Part shown: one piece after another, positions 9,364 through 18,612 of the stretch | Position numbering within the stretch: position 1 is the stretch's first letter | How the letters are laid out: each line of letters starts with the position of its first letter | NCBI GenBank assembly: GCA_000697335.1 | Contig: JNEM01008427.1 | Coordinates: forward strand, 1 to 33,193 | Direction of reading: 5' to 3' | Origin: Conidiobolus incongruus B7586 | Lineage: Eukaryota; Entomophthoromycota; Entomophthoromycetes; Entomophthorales; Conidiobolaceae | DNA length: 33,193 nucleotides | The notes under the pieces: generated by a model | What the model saw: only the letters and a program-made list of their open reading frames with translations | Told to the model about the DNA's origin: nothing | Databases searched by the model: none | Made by a program: the position numbers and the translations under genes

Positions 9364-11293
9364 TTTGTTTTACTTCGAATATAAAAATATGTATATTAAA
9401 TAAAATTTGAGTTAATGAATAAATGATAATTAAAATATTCAAATAAATTAATTGAGTAATTGGGATTTATTATTTGATTTACGAATTGAATTTTAAATTA
9501 TATCATTACTTCAATATAAGATTTAATAAAATATAAGGATAATCTTATAAACTTATGGGATGTTTACAATTTTTGCAATATCAATTATTATTTTAATATA
9601 GATTATCGAATCAATACATAAAAATGGAGTTATCCAAAATAAATGTCAAATATTAATTGAAAAATCAATATATATATATATATATTTATTTCCCACTTAG
9701 TTTAACATTTTTATAATAATACTGATATAATAAATCATATTAAAGCAATCCGGTGAATATGTGCTATTTCTTAATAACAGAGCGAAAAAAACTGCAAGCA
9801 ACATAAATTAAAAGTATATATATGTAAAGAAGATGATGATAAAAAACAATATCACATTATTCAAAGGTATATTATAGTGTTATTCATTATGTATTTTACG
9901 ATTTTTATCCTATATTCGAGTTTCATTAAAAATATTTTAACATTTAAAAATGCTTGATAATTTTAATCAAATTTCCAATATACTCCTTCCTATTAAAGAA
10001 TGGCAAATCTATATTTTCAGATAAATTAATTAAAGGATGAATATTAGTAAAATTTCTAGTACTAATCAATATAAAAAATTTCCTATTTATTAATTTGCTT
10101 GATCTAGTTGGTTTAATTTCAAGGGTTAATTCCTTTTCATAAATGCTGAATACAATTGAATTATAAGTATTTAATTAATATTTTACAAAAATTGGAATAT
10201 ATTGTTTGAATTTTTCTATTTTCAAGAACAATTTAAGTATTTTTAATGTATAATATATAAAATATTAATAGATCTGAGTATAATTTATAATGATTTTCTG
10301 ATTATTCCTACAAAAATCGCAATTAAAATTTAATATTCGGAGAGGAAAATGTGATGGAAATGATTGTATATCAGCAAAATGCATCGTGGAAAATCATTAT
10401 GCTCATCTATCAGTATTTATATATGATCGTATTTGTATACATTTTGATAATTTCACAAATCAAGAAAATTCTTAACATATCGACGTTTGTAATTATATAT
10501 TTCAAAATAATTGATTTATTATTTTACAAAATTGATAAATAACTCGAATTCAAAACATATCTATTGAAAATGAGTATAATTAAATCAATATTATTAATAT
10601 ATTAATTTCTAATTATAATATAAATATTATTAAATATCTACAACTTATATTAATAATTAGCATTATATATTATAAATGATTAATAGAAAAATAACGTCAT
10701 ACTTATCTTATTTGACATATTCAATCATACTAAATAAGGAAATCGGCCAATTGTTTAATATGGATAAAATTCTGGGTTAAGTTCAAAATAAAGCATGAAT
10801 ATGCAATGACCAATCAGTACAAACTCTTTATTATTTCAGGTAAAAAATATTAACGAATATATATTACATTCAATAAATAGTGAGTGGTTGATACTAGAAG
10901 AACATAATCATAAATTCTTAAGGAAATAGTGGTAATCAAGAAAATTCAAAGTAACATTTTTTGAAAATTCATTTGAATGAAAAAGGAAAAGGAAAATTTT
11001 TGCAATGTTGAATAGAATCGAATTGATATGATGTCACCAAATTCAAAATAAGGGATTGGTCCAGTACTCAACTCAACTATTATTTATTTTTGACTATTAA
11101 TTGTATCAAGAATTGATACTCTTTCATTATTCTGGATATTTTTATTCTTTTTATACTGTTTTCATCCTTTATATTTTATTATCAATACCTTAATAGTTAT
11201 AGTCTACATAATATTAATAGATTGGGCTAATAATTTTTATAGCTTAGCTATTTTGAACCTTTTACACCACTAACAAAATATCCAATTTAAAGT
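9364..11293. other. 1.9-kb intergenic region upstream of bZIP gene
   Basis: This divergent interval separates the Tco89-like gene (-) from the bZIP gene (+). It is almost all A/T-rich, with a TA repeat at about 9668-9685. A 63-codon frame at 10351-10542 consists almost wholly of I/Y/F/K and looks like chance. The part nearest the bZIP gene contains two CCAAT motifs on opposite strands (listed separately). The length is large for this window and may hold an extended promoter or a long 5' UTR. Confidence 0.5.
10810..11059. promoter_or_regulatory. two inverted CCAAT boxes upstream of bZIP gene
   Basis: CCAAT at 10810-10814 (plus strand) and ATTGG at 11055-11059 (CCAAT on the minus strand) lie about 480 and 235 nt upstream of the bZIP start. 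Both have similar flanks (GACCAATCAGTAC; reverse complement of the second GTACTGGACCAATCC). CCAAT boxes bind the fungal HAP/NF-Y complex. Function here is inferred from motif and position only. Confidence 0.25.
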
Positions 11294-12100
11294 ATGAGCG
11301 AAAAGTTTTCTTCTAGAAGCTCCGCACCTGTTGGAAAATCTCTAATGGGTTTACTTAATGAAGAAGAGCCTGAAATGGATGTTGGTGACAGCTACTCTAG
11401 GTCAGGTTCAAATTTCAATCCTCAATCTCAAACAAGCAATAACTCGACTTACAACACCAATCATAATGATATTCCTACTAATCCCGACATCTCTATAGCT
11501 TCACCTAATCTCAAAAACTCTTCCCCATACCATAACTATTTATTGCCTAGAGATAATGCCTTAAAAGAATCCTCTAATTTAGGAAACTCTTCACCACTTT
11601 ATTCAGATTCCTCAACAAATTACAATCGTACACCTTCACCTAGTGGGAACAGCGATCTGTTAAGTGCAACTAGCCCATATTCTGGTAGACCTGGGAGGAA
11701 GCCAGCTGATAGTGGCTCTAATAGCCCCATGTCAACGTCATCAAACCCTGGACGATTTGAACCACGTACGCGGGGGTTGTCCAATGAAGATAAACGCCAG
11801 AGAAGATTAATTAGAAATAGGTTGGCCGCACAAGAGAGTCGAAGGAAGAAAAAGAATTATATCAGTGATTTAGAACAGAAAGTGCGTACCCTAGAAGCTG
11901 ACAATACTAGACTTCAGCACGAGGTTAATTCACTCACCGGAAGACTTGACCCGAGTTCAGTGCCTAATTCTCCAGGTAACTTACTCCATGGGACTACTAG
12001 CAGTGGGCTGGTATCCAGTCAACAAGGCCATACCTACTCAAAAGATGACAACAGAATGTCAGTATCACCTCCTTATCAACCACAACCACCAAGACATTAA
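11294..12100 (+). CDS. bZIP transcription factor
   Basis: A single frame of 268 codons. The first 150 residues are Ser/Asn/Pro-rich with many SP sites, typical of a disordered activation and regulatory region. The bZIP domain follows: basic region KRQRRLIRNRLAAQESRRKK at about 167-186 with the invariant N175 and R183 (N-x7-R), then a zipper with Leu heptads (DLEQKVR, TLEADNT, RLQHEVN, SLTGRL) to about 218. It should bind DNA as a dimer. The basic region is closest in look to ATF6/XBP1/CREB-type factors, which would suggest a stress or unfolded-protein role, but the match is only to the domain. No transmembrane helix follows, unlike ATF6. I saw no Hac1/XBP1-type double stem-loop splice site. 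The C-terminus is short and Pro/Gln-rich. Confidence 0.85.
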   Translation: MSEKFSSRSSAPVGKSLMGLLNEEEPEMDVGDSYSRSGSNFNPQSQTSNNSTYNTNHNDIPTNPDISIASPNLKNSSPYHNYLLPRDNALKESSNLGNSSPLYSDSSTNYNRTPSPSGNSDLLSATSPYSGRPGRKPADSGSNSPMSTSSNPGRFEPRTRGLSNEDKRQRRLIRNRLAAQESRRKKKNYISDLEQKVRTLEADNTRLQHEVNSLTGRLDPSSVPNSPGNLLHGTTSSGLVSSQQGHTYSKDDNRMSVSPPYQPQPPRH

Positions 12101-12563
12101 GTATTTAAGGAATATATTGGTAATCAGAACATTCCATCTATGTGTATATTCACAATCCTCAAACCATACTATCAACAACACTAAACCTATTATTGTAATT
12201 TTAATATTATGACATACAACATTAGTGAAATTAATGGCATCATCCTCAGATAAGTACAATTTACTCATTTGCTCAATGAGACTAGATTTGGCACTAATAA
12301 TTATCTATATATTTAACTTGAATATCATAAGGAAATCACATTCAATCAAATGATTCAAATTATATACATATAAATAAAATTATCAGTCAATTAAAAATTA
12401 CTTTTTTTCACAATTCAAAGATTATTTTTTTATTTCTTTGATTTTAATCTCTTGCTTTATGAAACATAATACATAATACACAATACCATATTGTTCAATA
12501 TTTAAAACTGAATAAAATTATTTAGTCCAAATTTTATTTTAATAGCAAAGATATGTATAAAAT
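12101..12563. other. 3'-3' intergenic region between bZIP and GID8
   Basis: This holds the 3' UTRs of two convergent genes. Overlapping frames on both strands around 12065-12268 are continuations of chance frames over the bZIP 3' end. No element is seen. Confidence 0.5.
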
Positions 12564-13356
12564 TCAAGACTGGTGAGGCTCCAACTCGCAATTTATATAA
12601 TCTTTAACTTCAGGAAATTCCAATTCTTGTTTTAATCTATTTTGACTCCATGCAAGGAGCTTGAGCAATGTGGGAAGTTTAGGATCTTTGGCCTGACTCT
12701 GCGAAGTCAGGATAGCCGCATTCAATTCACTTGCAGTCTTCTGACGATGTGTATAATCGAGTAACTCAGCAACTGGGGAGTCATCCTTCTGGTCAAATAA
12801 TAAAAGGACCATTGTACGTTCCAATTCTTCCAATAGTTCTCGATTCTCCATCCCTCTTTTAGCTAAATGCTCCTGAGCGAAATCCAAAGCCTCTTCAACT
12901 TTTCCCTCTCTAATAAATTCAATTAAATTTTGTTGTTGTAAATGAAAGTAAAGTTGATGGTTAGTTTCTAAAATCTATATTCAAAAATTAATATTAATTA
13001 AAATGATAAGTTGAAAAAATTACTTCAGGGTTTATCTCATTAACCAAATCGATAGCTTGGTCAATATGACCGTTTTGAACAGCTTTGCGTACGTTCATTC
13101 TTAGATCGATAGAAGCCAAATCCATTTCAGTACTTAGGTCAGCTTCTTCGCTAAAAGCTTGAGCTGCATCTTTATACCCCTCAATGACCATATAATTCAT
13201 TATCAGTTTGTTGAGTTCCTTTTTGGAAATGTCCACTTTACTCAGCATTGCTTCCCAATCTTCAATACTTATCTTTTTGTTGGGAGGAGGTGTTGTTGAT
13301 GACTGTTCGAATTATTAATTAGAGTAAATTAAAATTAATTAATATTTTTTTACCAT
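12564..13356 (-). CDS. GID8: GID/CTLH E3 ligase complex subunit 8
   Basis: Exons on the minus strand are 13356-13354 (ATG only), 13302-13024 and 12974-12564; introns are 51 and 49 nt. The 230-codon product matches human GID8 (228 aa) closely in layout. A LisH motif lies at about 29-61 (ELNKLIMNYMVIEGYKDAAQ), a CTLH motif at about 67-124 (MNVRKAVQNGHIDQAIDLVN, then LYFHLQQQNLIEFIREG), and a CRA domain runs to the end (ALDFAQEHLAKRG, LERTMVLLLF, KLLKLLAWSQNRL). Gid8 is a scaffold subunit of the GID/CTLH ubiquitin ligase, which in yeast degrades gluconeogenic enzymes. The initiator ATG directly abuts the 5' splice site, so the first coding exon contributes three nucleotides; joining gives M-S-S-T-T-P in frame. 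An internal start at Met20 would lack this extension but keep LisH. Confidence 0.92.
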
Positions 13357-13667
13357 TTTTTTAATTTTTGATCATGTAACAAAAGTTAGTCAATATAAAA
13401 AGATTAAGAATAGATATTGAAAGATGAAAAATAAAAATTGAATTATAATTTAAATAAATTATGAATGAATCAAGTCACTATTAAATTTTGAATTTTTGGA
13501 TTTTTTGTTTATGGGTATAATAAATATGATTGGATTAAAATTATGATATAACAAGTCATATTGTTAATCGCTATTTGAGAATATTGAATATTACCATATT
13601 TTTCACTTTGTAGTATAAATTGAAAAACTAAACATTACTTTATTTGCAAATTTATCGTATATAAAAA
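13357..13667. other. intergenic, GID8 promoter and MEMO1 3' end
   Basis: About 310 nt of AT-rich sequence between two genes on the same strand. It should contain the GID8 5' UTR and promoter and the MEMO1 3' UTR. No distinct motif is seen. Confidence 0.5.
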
Positions 13668-15018
13668 CTATTCAGTAGGTAAATAAAGGTAAGCAGCGGT
13701 ATAGCTAACAGAACTATCACTTGGGTCCACAACTTGACTGGATTGAGAGTAGTGAATAAACTTTAAGAATGGTTTTTCATCTTTCAAGATTCCATCTTCC
13801 ACTTTGGGATTTTGGTCTGGATGTCTGGTTGCATTAGGATATAATGCTTCAACCATGCCTAACAACACGCCGATGGGATGACGACCACAAATAGTGTTTC
13901 TTGTCTTAGACAAATAAGTAGCAAATTCGTCTAAATTCAAAGTTTCAATCTTGTCCATGCCCTCTCGATCCAAATTCTCAATGGACTGATAAATAGGGAT
14001 TGCAAACTTGTCAACGTTGCGGACATTGGAGGGAGATCGGCTTGGAGGAGGTTTGTCAGAGTAGAAAGTGTAGCGAAATCGGGTTCCCCTTCATGCATTC
14101 AATGGATTAATATTTATATTGGTGATATGTAAAAAAAGATTACCAATGACAAAAATCAGAGGAAATTAAAAATAAATTGGCAGGATCTTTCAAATAGTTT
14201 GAAAGTAATTTTCCATAAGTACGCTCACCTTCTGTATCTAAGCCACCTACTAAAATAGGCACGATCTCAATTTCATCAATTCTATAAATCATGATTAATG
14301 GCGGTTAGGTCAAATGATGCTAATAAAATATTTACTTGGATTCGAATACTTTGTAAACATATGGTAATTGCATTTCAATACTATGCTCATCTTCGTCTGC
14401 TTCGTGATCTAAATTTTCGAATTGGCCAGTTTCATATAATTCTTTGTTAACTGATTAATAATAAGATATTGATGTTAATTTGAGTCAAATCAATCCTGCT
14501 AAAACTTTGGCTTACTAGTCTTATCAATTTTGAGATTTCCCAATGGAGTTTCATACTCATCACATTGGGTTAAAGCACATCCAGCTAAATAAAAGTGGTG
14601 TGAAGGTCCCAAAATGAATACACGTTTACTTGAAAATGACAGATTAATAAAACCAGTATTATTGATAATTAAATAACTTACATTGGTTCAATATCAATAC
14701 TCTTGTAAGAATAAGCGGCAGCTGGTCCACTGTAGCTATATCCAGCATGGCTAAAATATTGCTAATTAAATGAAATTAAGCTTTGAAATCATTAATATTC
14801 TTACGGTACAATAAAAGCTCTAGAGTTAATAATGGGAATTTTAACATTGTGATCAGGAGTCGACTCGAATACTTTTTTCAACCAACCATTCAACTGGTCA
14901 TTTAAAATTGTACCTAATTAACCATATTAAATCTATAATCAAAGAACTTAAAAGGAATTTAATTACTTCTTCTTTCGTACCAGCTGCCTGCGTGACTTGC
15001 TTGACGAATTACGGTCAT
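13668..15018 (-). CDS. MEMO1: MEMO1 family protein (yeast Mho1 homologue)
   Basis: Seven exons on the minus strand: 15018-14967, 14913-14805, 14750-14682, 14628-14516, 14450-14336, 14281-14144 and 14088-13668; introns are 53-65 nt. They join to 338 codons (human MEMO1 is 297). Conserved blocks appear in order: [10 protein letters not shown] at 5-14, [10 protein letters not shown] from 54, [15 protein letters not shown] from 82, [13 protein letters not shown] from 133, SSDFCHWGTRFRY from 193, [13 protein letters not shown] from 263 and YSQSSQ...[10 protein letters not shown] near the end. The predicted metal-site residues of the family (H55, H87, C266 here) are present. MEMO is related to extradiol dioxygenases and has been tied to copper/iron redox chemistry and cell motility signalling. 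A Pro/Ser-rich insert of about 14 residues lies after FYSD (211-224). All seven exons are in frame, so the gene looks functional. Confidence 0.93.
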
Positions 15019-15349
15019 ATTAATATTTTGAAATCAATTGATATAAAAGTGACTGTTTAAAATTATTCATTTTTCAATTATGTCATCATTTGATTTTGAT
15101 TTTATTATGGGATTGTAATTTGAAAAACTTTTTAATACTTTATTCAATATTGAAATAATATAAATTTGCTTATATATGCAATAGTATATAATTATTCAAA
15201 ATTGATTCAAAAATAAAAAAATCCCAAAATTTAAATAATAACGATAGTAAATATAATAAAAAATGACTATGAAGTTGAATAATAAAAGTTAAATTAGATT
15301 TATATAATTTAATATAAGTACTATATAAACTAAAATAATTTATTATATA
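15019..15349. other. intergenic, between MEMO1 and GGTase-I beta pseudogene
   Basis: AT-rich sequence that should contain the MEMO1 promoter. No frame or motif stands out. Confidence 0.45.
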
Positions 15350-16665
15350 TCATAAAATAGACCTTAAATTCAATAACCAGTGTTCCAAAGCATTTTGAGA
15401 AATATTCAAAGCGGGATTTAAAGGCCTTAAATTTTCAAGTCCCATTAATGAGACACCAGAAAAACTTAAGAACGAAGCAAATCTAATGATAAGTTTTGTT
15501 TTGAAAATAGATAATTTGATAAGTATGCAAATTAACTGGAAAACCTCATAATATTACTAAATCCACCAAATTTAGATTGTGCATATAGTAAGAAATCAAA
15601 GATGAGATCTTTATAAATTAAGTCAATTCCTCCTGGCATTTCAATGGATGCTACAATTCAAAAAGAATATCAAGTATTATCAAGCTTACTAGTTCTTCCA
15701 TGGAATCTATTCATTTGAAATTTTAAACATCATTTGAAGGCTTATCTTTATCATATAATATATCTGTCAAATGCTGAGATAAAAATAGTGATGCAATACC
15801 ACAAAAGCCGATCCTTGTTTATGTTATAATATGATTAACAATTTTAAATGAAAGCATTTTCAATTGATTACCATGAAATCCTTGGTGAAGAACTTGGAAA
15901 ACAGCATATTCATAAGTCTATAAGTCAATACAAAATTAATAAATATCGAATAATGTAAATTAATATTAAATGAAAATTACTTAACTTTCTTTAATGTATT
16001 TTAAAGCACTGTCCAAATTAATATAACTCCAGCCGTTTAAATAGAAACAGATAACAGAGGCACAGTAAGTAAATCTCAAATCACTTTCGCTACTTCCATA
16101 AGTTGGGGTGAAGCTACCTTGAATGGTTTGTAAGTAATATAAAATTTAAAATAGCTTTTCTATTCAATCTAGAAAAATCATTTAATACAATTATGCTATT
16201 CAGAAAAGCATAGGTTGTAGCTATATTCGCTCTAACGTAATTAATTAATCGAGATTAGAATTGCCGCGAAGAACTGTCAAAGGGATATTCACTGTATAAT
16301 AAATCTCGAAAACTGTAATATTTATCAGAGTCTAATTTGTTGATATTCATTACTTTAATTTTTCAATTCGAGTAATTTTCATGCCTTCTTTATCTTGAAC
16401 AGGGAGTACTTGCTGAGCATATATCCAGTGAATAAAATGCTGACTTTCAGCTTCGGATATTTTGTCTTTCAATATATTCATCAAATCCAGAGAATAAAAT
16501 AAACATAATAAAAGTCATTTTATCCATTATTAATATTCAGTACCTTTTATTTAATAAATATATAATAAAATTTAATAATTGCCTGCTAGTCTCAGAACTA
16601 GCATAGGGACTTAGTAGCCTTTGCAAGCATTTTAAAAAGTGCTGTATGTACTTTTCACTTTCAAA
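15350..16665 (-). pseudogene. CDC43: geranylgeranyltransferase type I beta subunit, decayed copy
   Basis: Read on the minus strand, fragments follow the order of PGGT1B/Cdc43: EKYIQHFLKCLQRLLSPYAS, HFIHWIYAQQVLPV, FRDLLYSEYPFDSSS, NIATTYAFLNSIIVL, QGSFTPTYGSSESDLRFTYC then ASVICFYLNGWSYINLDSAL, QGFHG, CGIASLFLSQHL, NRFHGRTSK, YAQSKFGGFSN and GVSLMGLENLRPLNPALNIS. No continuous protein can be made: in-frame TAA at 16255-16257 and 15981-15983, TGA at 15670-15672 and 15658-15660, and frame changes near 16140, in a T-run at 15803-15806 and early in the gene. The TGA codons fall where the family has Cys (a zinc ligand, DTCYSFW motif) and Trp; the zinc-ligand His of the HAYF motif reads FASF. Several former introns remain recognisable. 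The enzyme prenylates Rho-type CaaL proteins, so a working copy is expected elsewhere. The 5' limit is approximate. Confidence 0.8.
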
Positions 16666-16846
16666 TTTTTATTACTTTTTAGAATTCTTTTTTGATATTT
16701 ATTGATTGAATGGATAATGGATGTAGTCAACATATTTATTGAATCAGATATTATATGACATTATCGAAATTTGTGGGAAATTCAATAACTTGATTTATTG
16801 TTATTCAAGTTAATGAAGAGTATTACCTTTAATTTGATTATTCAAT

Positions 16847-17244
16847 ATGTCAAAAGTTAAACAATCTAAACAATGGAACACCTTGCCTGAAATCCCCGAT
16901 CAATTTGAATCGCCACAACAGTTTTCTCAATTGGTAATATTTTATTATAGTGTATTCAATATTTTTTGTTAATGAAATCTATTTTTTAGGTTGAACAACA
17001 TCTTAAACATTTGGTAAATTATGAAATATTTTTCTAACATCATTAGCTAATAATATATTATTAAGAACAATAAGTTGGAGCTGGTTAACGAAGAAACTAT
17101 AACAAAATGTATATTTACTGTTTTTAATTTTATTATAATTATTATTAATTATTTTTTATTTTAGTATACGAAATTGAAACCAAATTAAACAATTTACAAT
17201 CTCAATTAGAAAAACCTAAATCTGAAGAAGAATCAACACAATAA
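16847..17244 (+). CDS. small coiled-coil protein, 77 aa
   Basis: Four short exons, 16847-16933, 16990-17013, 17066-17108 and 17165-17244, join in frame; introns are 56, 52 and 56 nt and the second exon has only 24 nt. The product starts MSKVKQSKQWNTLPEIPDQF, continues with a heptad-like helix (FSQLVEQHLKHLNNKLELVN, then ITKLYEIETKLNNLQSQLE) and ends in an acidic Glu/Ser tail. The pattern of two amphipathic helical segments resembles small coiled-coil subunits such as BRK1/HSPC300 (WAVE complex) or WASHC3 (WASH complex), but I do not recognise a specific match. Four concordant in-frame splice junctions make this a real gene rather than chance. Exon 3 could alternatively start 9 nt later, dropping three residues. 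It lies head-on to the next small gene. Confidence 0.7.
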
Positions 17245-17402
17245 AATTTATAATAACTGTATATAAATTGAAAAGCTTCCTTATTTTCATTGTTTTCATC
17301 TAAAATATATTTTGATAGCATTTGAACAATATATAAAAATTTAATTCTGACTCTTTACAAATCTACTACGATATACCAACTTTATTCAGTCATTCCATCA
17401 TA

Positions 17403-17749
17403 TTAAAAATCGTTATCGTCGTAATCATCACCAAAGTCTAAAACAAAAATAAATTAGCCAAAATAAAAGTATAGTTCAATTTAAAGTTACCTCTAAAGAA
17501 GTTTTTATGAACGATTGTTACTTTGGTATTAAAATCATCTTTAATATTTTTTCTTTTAGAATATGAAAACTCTCCCTTTTCAGTTGGAGTCAAAATTTCT
17601 GTACTCTCTAAATCCATATAATCTTTATGATAGTCGCTAAGTTCCATATCAGATCCTATAATTTAATGATGAACGAAAGAGTGAAAGGTATGAGAATGAT
17701 GTGAGTTACCTGAGGCGCTTAGTTTTTGATTGGATTTGGATGATGACAT
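17403..17749 (-). CDS. small acidic protein, 79 aa, possible COP9 signalosome subunit 9 (CSNAP)
   Basis: Exons on the minus strand are 17749-17710, 17655-17491 and 17437-17403; introns are 54 and 53 nt. All junctions keep frame and give 79 codons. The N-terminus is Ser-rich (MSSSKSNQKLSASG), the middle charged (DYHKDYMDLESTEI), and the end is VHKNFFRDFGDDYDDNDF. That end resembles, from memory, the C-terminus of human CSNAP/COPS9 (VHADFFNDFEDLFDDDD), the small acidic subunit that stabilises the COP9 signalosome and shares a V-H-x-x-F-F-x-D-F core. The rest does not obviously align, and the protein is longer than human CSNAP (57 aa). The call therefore rests on about 15 residues plus size and charge. 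The alternative is a fungal-specific acidic protein. Confidence 0.6.
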
Positions 17750-18612
17750 AATTTTTAAATTGAATAAGAGGTGGAATTTAATTAAAATTGGAATCTAAAT
17801 TATTAGGTGTTTATGAGTTTACCAAATTGTTATTCAAAATAAAATGCACCATTATTAAGATTTCTGTGAACGCAATTAAAGAATAAATATCATAGAATTT
17901 ATAAGATTCTTTAAATAATTGAAATTAAAATATTACCGATAATTTATACCGATTCTGGAAGAGTAATTTTTTCATTAGTTTAACTATACTTGCTATTAGT
18001 GAAAATATAATTCTTTGACCTAAATGTTGCTAATAGTCTTCATAAATCTTTTAAAAAATTGATTAATGAAAATATTGAAAAATTAATTTGAAATTATACA
18101 AATAACAACAATATCTAGAATAAAGCATATTAGATCAATTTTAATATGCTATGCATATTCAAAAAAATAAGTACAGGAAATCAACTTGATTAAGATTTTA
18201 ACATCTATAACTTGAAATCAAAATCATTAGAGCATTTAAATCTGTTTATGTGACATATTATATATATGATTAGTTATTTATTAAGCAATATCCAATTGAA
18301 AAATATTAAAATATAATACAAGATTACAGAGAATGTTAATAAATGAATAATTTTGATATGTAAATACAAATATATCTGTTTAATTAACAAGGATGTTAAT
18401 GCTAAATGATATTTTAATTAATCCCATAATACCAATTATTCAAAAAATCAAAAATACAATTTATAGGGGACTCTGTTTTGAAATATTTTGGCAAGTAGAA
18501 AAATATATATGCTATTTAATATCCAAATACTATAAAATAATACTAATATCCTATAACACTTTTCAAATTATTATATTAATGGTATAATTTTAATTCAAAT
18601 TTGAATGAAAAG
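17750..18612. other. intergenic between two divergent genes
   Basis: About 860 nt of AT-rich DNA. A 64-codon frame at 18393-18587 is almost all I/L/Y/N and looks like chance. The region should hold the promoters of the small acidic-protein gene and the kinase gene. Confidence 0.5.

Noticed and set aside
10351-10542. 63-codon hydrophobic frame upstream of the bZIP gene
   Set aside because: Composition is almost only I, Y, F, L and K, as expected of chance frames in A/T-rich DNA. No family resemblance or splice partner.
11938-12060. Search for a Hac1/XBP1-type unconventional intron in the bZIP transcript
   Set aside because: No pair of CNG|CNGN loops in stems could be found by eye, and the frame continues normally to its stop.
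15658-15672. Possibility that TGA is recoded as Cys/Trp in this genome
   Set aside because: The same gene copy also has TAA stops and frame changes, and GID8 ends with TGA. Pseudogene decay explains all of it.
18393-18587. 64-codon frame upstream of the kinase
   Set aside because: Same A/T-driven composition and no conserved pattern; it lies in the divergent promoter region.
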